A stretch of DNA of 64,000 nucleotides from the NCBI RefSeq assembly GCF_007845645.1, contig NZ_VCQV01000015.1, positions 1 through 64,000 of the forward strand, given 5' to 3'. Position numbers and translations under genes: made by a program. Numbering within the stretch: the first letter of the stretch is position 1; each line of letters opens with the position of its first letter. The notes under the pieces were generated by a model that worked only from the letters and a program-made list of their open reading frames with translations, was not told the DNA's origin and did not search any database. Source of the DNA: Leekyejoonella antrihumi (GTDB lineage Bacteria > Actinomycetota > Actinomycetes > Actinomycetales > Dermatophilaceae). Positions 59,116 to 64,000 of this stretch are shown one piece after another.

Positions 59116-59142
59116 ATGAGGCAGCGGGGGCCAACAGCGTGA
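59116..59142 (+). CDS. 8-codon leader peptide
   Basis: ATG at 59116 follows AGGAGG (59105-59110) by five bases and reads MRQRGPTA, stopping with TGA at 59140-59142. The TGA overlaps GTG at 59139 as GTGA. The strongest ribosome site therefore belongs to the leader. This is the same layout as at 37279 and 62934. It could also be that the leader is only a ribosome-loading device for the GTG. Confidence 0.4.
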   Translation: MRQRGPTA

Positions 59143-59978
59143 ACCAGCAGCAGAGTGTGCTCGGCATCCTTGCGCCCCGCGGGCCGGGCGCCGCCACCCC
59201 CTCCGACCTCGGTGTTCCCGTCGCGTTCATCGACCCGTCCGGTCCGTTGTGGACCAACGAGTTCTTCCGCAGCAACGCCGGCGTCCGCAGCGCGATCCTC
59301 TTCATCCCCTCCGAAGGTCACAATCCGCTGATCGGTCAGGGAACCCAGCTGGATGAGCTGCTGCCGGAGCCGAGTCCTTCGGTGGCCGTGGTGACGCTGC
59401 CCACCCATGTCACCGGGGTCCTCGCGGCCATTCGAGACTCATCACAGCTGCTGCCACAACGCGCCCGGTTCGTCGCACAGGTCCGGCAGCACGCTCGTCG
59501 GTCGTATGCCGGGGCCTGGGTCAAGCGGGTCGGACACCTCTCGCATCCCGCCCCGTCGGTGATCCAGCACCTGGCTTCCTGGTCGCCGATCACCGGCGGC
59601 AAGTTCGCCACGCTCACTCCGGCATCGGCAGTGTCATCGATGCCTGCATCGCCAACGACCCCCGTGGAGAAAACAACGGTTCGCGTCCTCCGCACCTCCG
59701 CGACAGTGCCGCCTCCCGTGCAGGGCAAGCTGACCGCCGCCTACTCCCCGACGCATCAGGAGATCCTGGCGGCTGGCCACAGCCTGCGCGCCCGCTGGGG
59801 CACGGAGGCAAGCATCGAGTACGTCATGACCCCCGATCCACGCGGGATGCGCCTGCCCGCACCGGACGGGCACTGCGGCACGTGTGGCGACCCGGTCTGG
59901 CAGGCCTGCCCCTTCTGTCACCTGCGTGGTGCGGTCCAGGAGGCGCCCGAGACGGGGCCAGAGGATGCCACGGCCTGA
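59139..59978 (+). CDS. Unknown protein with C-terminal zinc-ribbon-like motif
   Basis: The product has 279 residues and no signal or membrane helix. The middle is proline- and threonine-rich (PASPTTPVEKTTVRVLRTSA). Near the end CGTCGDPVWQACPFCHLRG gives two CxxC pairs spaced for one zinc. GTG at 59139 is the only start in this frame and is preceded by the short leader frame. The gene sits between prepilin peptidase and other pilus-region genes, so an accessory role in pilus assembly is possible. Its last 61 bases overlap the end of the opposite-strand gene. No family is recognised. Confidence 0.65.
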   Translation: MNQQQSVLGILAPRGPGAATPSDLGVPVAFIDPSGPLWTNEFFRSNAGVRSAILFIPSEGHNPLIGQGTQLDELLPEPSPSVAVVTLPTHVTGVLAAIRDSSQLLPQRARFVAQVRQHARRSYAGAWVKRVGHLSHPAPSVIQHLASWSPITGGKFATLTPASAVSSMPASPTTPVEKTTVRVLRTSATVPPPVQGKLTAAYSPTHQEILAAGHSLRARWGTEASIEYVMTPDPRGMRLPAPDGHCGTCGDPVWQACPFCHLRGAVQEAPETGPEDATA

Positions 59979-60496
59979 CGCTTGTGGAGGGTCCAGCCGA
60001 TCAGCGCGAGGGTCAGGCTCGCGATGGTGGCGAAGAGTCCCAGCCCAACAATGATCAGCAGTCGACCTCGCGAGTCGTTGTATAGCAACCCTGCCCGGGC
60101 CGGCAGGTCACCGCACTGCACCCGGCCTCCTGGTTGCCAACCGCTGGGCAAGGACGCCACCGCCTCATACGTGCGGCCCTGGTAGGTGGTCGAGGTCCCG
60201 AAGAGCGAGGCCGGCAACGCCACTCCGTTGGAGGTGCAGCTGGGTGCCGAGGGCGGCAGTCCCTCGACCACGGCAGCGGGCAGCATCAGGTAGGTGTCGC
60301 CCGCGAACGGGCCGCTGGCATGCATGGCACCGGCGGGCAGGGTGAACCCCTGCGCGCTTGTCACGGCTGCCTCATGCGGGTGCGCTCGGACCAGTTTCAC
60401 CCCGCCGACTGCGACGAACACGAAGAAGAAGGCGGCCGCGAGCAGAAAGAACCAATAATAGATGCCAAGTCTTGCAATCTGCTGTCGCGCTCCCAT
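59918..60496 (-). CDS. Small membrane protein, two-helix, with extracellular middle domain
   Basis: The product has 192 residues. A hydrophobic helix near residues 12-32 (GIYYWFFLLAAAFFFVFVAV) and another near 150-172 (LLIIVGLGLFATIASLTLAL) flank an external part with one cysteine pair (APSCTSNGVALP, RVQCGDLPARAG). The cytoplasmic tail is short. It may be a pilus or envelope accessory protein. ATG at 60496 is chosen; the longer frame adds arginine-rich residues. Its 3' end runs 61 bases into the converging gene at 59139-59978. Confidence 0.65.
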   Translation of the reverse strand: MGARQQIARLGIYYWFFLLAAAFFFVFVAVGGVKLVRAHPHEAAVTSAQGFTLPAGAMHASGPFAGDTYLMLPAAVVEGLPPSAPSCTSNGVALPASLFGTSTTYQGRTYEAVASLPSGWQPGGRVQCGDLPARAGLLYNDSRGRLLIIVGLGLFATIASLTLALIGWTLHKRQAVASSGPVSGASWTAPRR

Positions 60497-60593
60497 GTCC
60501 CTGCCGTTTCGTCGCCTAGCTGCATACACAGTGCTGTCGCGAGGTTACCCGGGGCGACCGCAGGTCCGGGGACACGCTGTCACCCCGGACCGG

Positions 60594-62051
60594 TCAGCAA
60601 CCGGGCCAGCTGGCCCACTGGGCACCGTTCCAGTACTGACTATTCGTCGCCTTCAGACCGGATGTCGCATAGTCGCCGCTGGCTCCGAACTTGCCCAGGA
60701 ACTTGCCGCCGAGGCTGAATCCGTACTCATTGCCCGCCTGGCTTTGGAAGTCCTGCCGAGTGTCGTATCCGTGGTCTCGCGCCGCCTGGACGAACTGTTC
60801 GGTGCTGTCGATGAGGTTCGGCGGCCCTGCCGGTGAGGTGTTGAAGACCTGCATCTTGTGTCCGCCCGCGGACGGGTCCTGCTTCGCGATGGGTGCCTGC
60901 ATCTGGTTCCCTCCGGACGGATCCTGCTTCGCGATCGGTGCATACAGCATCGAGCCGCCGAGGTCGATGCCTTGAGACATCAGAAAGTTGTTTGCGACCG
61001 CCGCATCCGCACCATTCCTGATCGGCAGCTCGACGGTCGACTTGCGGTATGCGGAGTGATCTCCGGCTCCGGTGGCACTGGCATCGCCCGCGACCACCGT
61101 CTGCACCCGCACCGAGGTGATCTTTCCGGCGGTGTTGCGAACGACCTGGGTGAGGACCTGCGCCTGACCGCCGGCGCCCGCCTCCACGGTCTTCGCCGTG
61201 CTGCCGTTGCCGACCAGCTGTCCCTGCGCGGCGCCCGACACCGAGGCCTTGTAGTAGGTCACGGTCGATCCGTCCTTGTTTCGCTGATATCCGAGGCCGG
61301 CGGCGACCGAGGCGCTTGCGCTCGCACCCGAGGCGCCGGCCGTGGCACTGGCCGACCCGCCGGCCTGCACGCCTCCCTCCACATAGGTCGAGTCCGGTGT
61401 AGGCAGTGTGTACCGTTTGCCGATAAGGCCGAGAAACTTGTTCGTGGCCCAGTGCAACGGCCCTCCGCTGCCCACCGTTCCATCCACTGCAACTTTTTCG
61501 GTGAACGCGCGCATGAGCTTTCCGACGTCTGCCTGACTGTGGGCGATGTAGACGTTTCCGCCAGTGAAACTCGCCTCAATATTCAGGCCGGCTGCGGCAC
61601 TTGCCCCGTACTTGTTGCCGTCATAGGTCGCCGTGACGTCGAAGCCGACACCTGGCTGCCACCCGACTCCCCCGGTCTCGCCGGTCGTTACGCGATAGGT
61701 TCCGTCGCTCAACTTCTCGATCAGCGCGGACTCCCCGCCGCTCAGGGTCACGACAAAGCTGGCGGAGACGGTCCCCTGCTGGTTCTGGGAACTCATCACG
61801 CACGGTTCCTTCGGCACGTGCGCCTGTGCCTGCGGCGAATAGTCGCAGGACCCCTGGCCGAGTGTCACGACCTCACAGATCGCCGTCTTGACCTCGGCCC
61901 CCAGACCCGAGCTTCCAACTGTCAGGGAGGCCGCCACAGCGAGCACGAGCAGCGCAGCCAGCGCGAGCATCCCCGTTGTCTCCAACGTCGCTGCTCCGCG
62001 CTCCCACGTGCTCCGCAGCGCTGCTCTCCGCCCGGACTTTGTAGCGTTCAT
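60594..62051 (-). CDS. Exported protein with prepilin-like N-terminus (Tad locus)
   Basis: The product has 485 residues. The N-terminus has a basic segment, then WERGAATLETTGMLALAAL and a hydrophobic helix to about residue 42. G19/A20 with glutamate at +5 is a type IV/Flp prepilin-peptidase motif, and TadE-like pseudopilins have the same look. The large external part is glycine/alanine/serine-rich and has two copies of APIAKQDPS about 15 residues apart (near residues 390-410). The final residue is cysteine. GGGGGGAG precedes the ATG. It is probably a pilus-associated or secreted adhesin-like protein processed by the peptidase at 58357. No homologous family is known to me. Confidence 0.65.
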   Translation of the reverse strand: MNATKSGRRAALRSTWERGAATLETTGMLALAALLVLAVAASLTVGSSGLGAEVKTAICEVVTLGQGSCDYSPQAQAHVPKEPCVMSSQNQQGTVSASFVVTLSGGESALIEKLSDGTYRVTTGETGGVGWQPGVGFDVTATYDGNKYGASAAAGLNIEASFTGGNVYIAHSQADVGKLMRAFTEKVAVDGTVGSGGPLHWATNKFLGLIGKRYTLPTPDSTYVEGGVQAGGSASATAGASGASASASVAAGLGYQRNKDGSTVTYYKASVSGAAQGQLVGNGSTAKTVEAGAGGQAQVLTQVVRNTAGKITSVRVQTVVAGDASATGAGDHSAYRKSTVELPIRNGADAAVANNFLMSQGIDLGGSMLYAPIAKQDPSGGNQMQAPIAKQDPSAGGHKMQVFNTSPAGPPNLIDSTEQFVQAARDHGYDTRQDFQSQAGNEYGFSLGGKFLGKFGASGDYATSGLKATNSQYWNGAQWASWPGC

Positions 62052-62196
62052 GGCTCCCCCCAAGTGGGATCTCTTAGAGTTGAAAGATGAGTGAGGTGGA
62101 GCTCCAGCATTCCGTCGCACCCGAAATTGTGGGTGGGCCCAGAGTCCCCAACTTGGACCTATATCAATAAGATCCGCACATCACGCCCACAGGGCA

Positions 62197-62637
62197 TTAG
62201 CCGACATAGCTCCCTGCCTGCTGCCGATGACCACGCAGACGCTCGGTGACACCGGACAGCAGGACAGCCGTGCCTGCCACCGTCAGCGCCACCCAGATGA
62301 CCAGGTCGAGCACGGCGGTGATCATCCCCGGCGCCAACACCAACTGGGCCAGGTAGGCGCGCCCATCCCAGCTCGCCGGGTCGAGCAGGCACCCGACCGT
62401 CGCACCCGTCGCCACGGTCGGCAGGATCGAGTCGATGCCACTCGCCGTTGCCCGTCGTGCGGCCACCCATGCGGCAATGAGGAGTGACACAGTCACGAGA
62501 AGGCCGCGGAAGAGCACTGCCCGAGTCATCCCACCGGTAACGCCCGCGAGGACGCCCGCCCCGACGGCAGCAACGACGCCGCCACCGAGCGTCCACGCAG
62601 CCACCCGCCACGTGATGGTGAGGTCGAACCGCTTCAT
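62197..62637 (-). CDS. Small four-helix membrane protein
   Basis: The product has 146 residues with four hydrophobic segments (WRVAAWTLGGGVVAAVGAGV, AVLFRGLLVTVSLLIAAWVA, LVLAPGMITAVLDLVIWVAL, VAGTAVLLSGV). The start MKRFDLTITWRVA is a normal membrane-protein N-terminus with a GAAGGGG site upstream. It lies in the Tad-pilus neighbourhood, divergent from CpaB across a 296-base gap. No family or function is recognised. Confidence 0.65.
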   Translation of the reverse strand: MKRFDLTITWRVAAWTLGGGVVAAVGAGVLAGVTGGMTRAVLFRGLLVTVSLLIAAWVAARRATASGIDSILPTVATGATVGCLLDPASWDGRAYLAQLVLAPGMITAVLDLVIWVALTVAGTAVLLSGVTERLRGHRQQAGSYVG

Positions 62638-62753
62638 CTCATCTGCCCCTTCTGCGAAGAACTGGTGTCGCGCGCCACCCCATTCGAGCGGCATGTCCAG
62701 TGCTGCCTCTCGGCCATCATGGCCACCACCGGCCACGACCGATGGGCCTGCGC

Positions 62754-62783
62754 GCCTCCGCGAGGGCCCAAAAAAGCGGAGGC
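62754..62783. other. Hairpin GCCTCCGC...GCGGAGGC with A-run
   Basis: Perfect eight-base arms at 62754-62761 and 62776-62783 enclose a 14-base loop containing GGGCCC and six A residues. A second possible stem (AGGGCC with GGCCCT) uses part of the same bases, so two structures exclude each other. It lies in the 296-base gap between divergent genes (62637 and 62934). The rest of that gap shows no gene. A terminator or an attenuator-like element are both possible. Confidence 0.4.
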
Positions 62784-62933
62784 CCTAATGGGCCCATGTG
62801 CCCTGGTGGTCCGATACCGTATTGGCGACACTAGGCCGGAGCCGGACAACCACACGTGGTTGCTCACTCCGCGACAGGGTCCGGGCACACCGTGAGGGAG
62901 ACGTAGTCCGCAGTGAACGACCAAGGGGAAACG

Positions 62934-62999
62934 ATGGCTCATGCGCGCCCGTCTACTGACCTGCCTACCCGCCGACCTGACGCACGGGTTGGTTCGTGA
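62934..62999 (+). CDS. 21-codon leader peptide ahead of cpaB
   Basis: ATG at 62934, with AAGGGGA a few bases upstream, reads MAHARPSTDLPTRRPDARVG and ends in a serine then TGA at 62997-62999. The TGA overlaps the GTG start of cpaB at 62996 as GTGA. The peptide is basic and proline-rich with no hydrophobic part. It is the fourth leader of this layout in the window. Confidence 0.4.
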   Translation: MAHARPSTDLPTRRPDARVGS

Positions 63000-63724
63000 A
63001 TCCACGTCAGCGCCGCGGCATGCTCCTGCTGATCGTGGCCATCGTGGGCGGCATGGCCATCCTTTTCGGCGTCACCGCATACGTCTCGAGCGTAAACTCT
63101 CGGGTCGGCCCCGAGGTGACCGTTCTCAGGTTCAAGTCGAATCTGAAGGCCTATACGACGCTGTCCGCCGATGACTTCACCTCCACGGCGATCCCCAGGC
63201 GGTGGGCCGACCCACATGCCATCTCGGACCCCACGACCGTGACCGGACGCAAGCTTGCCGTCGCCACGAGCACGGGGTCCACCCTGACCGCCGGCATGCT
63301 TGTCCCTGCCTCAGACCAGGCACCGGACGAGCGCGACATCACGATCGAGGTCGACCCCGTGACCGGCATGGCGGGTGGCGTCCAGGCGGGTAACTCCGTT
63401 GATGTCTACGCCGTCTACGCCAAAATCCCCGGCCTGCCAGACCAGGTACGGGTGCTGGTCCGGAACGTCCCAGTGAAAGCAGTCGGGGGTGTACGCAGCA
63501 GCGGGAGCACGTCGTCGAGCGGCAACGGCGCGCAGCAGTTCGTGCCGATCACCCTCTCTCTCAACCCGAGCGACTCACTTGCCGTCACCTACGCTTCCGC
63601 ATTCGCCCAAGAGCTGCGGGTGGTGCGCCTTCCGGCGGGCGTTCCCGACAATGGTTCCGGCAAGCAGGGGATCTACGACGCCAACCAACTTGGTGGCAAG
63701 GCAGTGCCGGAGGGACAGCAATGA
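62996..63724 (+). CDS. cpaB: Flp pilus assembly protein CpaB-like (SAF domain)
   Basis: The product has 242 residues. One membrane helix (GMLLLIVAIVGGMAILFGVT, near 8-28) is followed by a SAF-like domain: TTLSADDFTSTAIPRRWADP, GRKLAVATSTGSTLTAGMLV. A CpaB-type body then follows (ERDITIEVDPVTGMAGGVQA, NSVDVYAVYAKIPG, VPITLSLNPSDSLAVTYASA). CpaB/RcpC proteins sit at the membrane in Tad pilus machines. GTG at 62996 is used with the leader described above. It overlaps the next gene as ATGA. Confidence 0.85.
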   Translation: MNPRQRRGMLLLIVAIVGGMAILFGVTAYVSSVNSRVGPEVTVLRFKSNLKAYTTLSADDFTSTAIPRRWADPHAISDPTTVTGRKLAVATSTGSTLTAGMLVPASDQAPDERDITIEVDPVTGMAGGVQAGNSVDVYAVYAKIPGLPDQVRVLVRNVPVKAVGGVRSSGSTSSSGNGAQQFVPITLSLNPSDSLAVTYASAFAQELRVVRLPAGVPDNGSGKQGIYDANQLGGKAVPEGQQ

Positions 63725-64000
63725 GCTCACTTGTCGTGATCGGATGTGCCGACCAGACACTCGGATACGAGCTGCGCTCGCAGCTCGACGAGGTGGGCGA
63801 CATCGAGATCGGCTACATCGCCGAAAGTACGATCGAGTTCTCCGAGGCGGTGCTGCGTCTTGACCCGGACGTTGCGATCCTGCACGACGCGCTCGGTCCA
63901 CATGCTCCGATCGACCTGCTGCGCGACTTGTCATTGCGGCGGCCCGCAATGGCCACCCTGATCGTGTGCAGCGACACGTCGTCCGACGTGTTGGTTCCGT
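63721..64000 (+). CDS. cpaE: CpaE/TadZ-like protein, N-terminal part (truncated by window end)
   Basis: The first 93 codons read MSSLVVIGCADQTLGYELRS, then IAESTIEFSEAVLRLDPDVA and MATLIVCSDTSSDVLV. This is a receiver-like alpha/beta domain of the sort that opens CpaE/TadZ proteins, before the ParA-like ATPase part that should follow outside the window. ATG at 63721 overlaps the cpaB stop as ATGA, the usual Tad gene order. TadZ localises the pilus machine. The call depends strongly on the neighbour. Confidence 0.75.
   Translation, partial: MSSLVVIGCADQTLGYELRSQLDEVGDIEIGYIAESTIEFSEAVLRLDPDVAILHDALGPHAPIDLLRDLSLRRPAMATLIVCSDTSSDVLVP

Overview
The window is high-GC DNA from an actinobacterium. 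The GC-rich wobble positions, tightly overlapping ATGA/GTGA operons, GTG starts, a UPF0182 protein, a DUF6350 (PerM-like) protein beside purN/purH, a DtxR-type iron box and Tad-pilus genes all point to Actinomycetota. A Dermatophilaceae/Intrasporangiaceae-like member of the Micrococcales is my best guess, by inference only. No rRNA, tRNA, CRISPR array or transposase was seen.

Layout. 1-2.6 kb: the tail of a secreted protein, a heavily frameshifted adenylate-cyclase/ATPase pseudogene and an intact cyclic-nucleotide-binding-domain protein. 2.7-21.9 kb: a large Wzx/Wzy-type exopolysaccharide locus made of two convergent operons. The plus-strand operon carries a tyrosine autokinase, the complete PglF-E-C-D set for making UDP-N,N'-diacetylbacillosamine and transferring it to lipid, a WbuB-like glycosyltransferase, CapF/CapG-type genes, an acetyltransferase, a second glycosyltransferase and a polymerase. 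The minus-strand operon carries the complete WbpA-D-E-B set for UDP-2,3-diacetamido-2,3-dideoxyglucuronate, a flippase and a membrane-anchored TIM-barrel-like protein. 22-27.2 kb: sulfate activation (cysN, cysD, cysC), a TauE/SafE-family exporter and cysQ. 27.2-28.5 kb: a low-molecular-weight tyrosine phosphatase overlapping a paralogue whose catalytic loop has lost both essential residues. 28.8-32.2 kb: two paralogous XRE-HTH/HEAT-like regulators with a 57-residue basic protein between them. 32.2-32.9 kb: a dense repeat array. 32.9-37.0 kb: a polytopic membrane protein with an alkaline-phosphatase-like ectodomain and a Wzm/Wzt-type ABC exporter. 37.3-44.5 kb: UPF0182, a second TauE-like protein, an HD-GYP/LuxR fusion, a methyltransferase and a small beta-sandwich protein. 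44.7-46.4 kb: a GNAT gene and decayed gene fragments. 46.4-49.5 kb: yjbQ, benE and a divergent MocR regulator. 49.5-53.3 kb: an iron ABC transporter with a DtxR-like box. 53.3-57.8 kb: purH, purN and DUF6350. 58.0-64.0 kb: DUF192, prepilin peptidase, pilus-associated secreted/membrane proteins, CpaB and the start of a CpaE/TadZ-like protein.

How it fits together. The kinase, two rare diacetamido-sugar pathways, transferases, flippase, polymerase, phosphatase and possibly the sulfate-activation enzymes read as one envelope-polysaccharide module. The least explained items are the active/inactive phosphatase pair, the XRE-HEAT pair with its small protein, the repeat arrays at 32.3-32.9 and 56.4-56.5 kb, a recurring architecture of short leader ORFs whose stop codon overlaps the main GTG start (37.3, 40.2, 59.1 and 62.9 kb), a CTG-initiated permease and a divergent gene pair sharing one CATG start.
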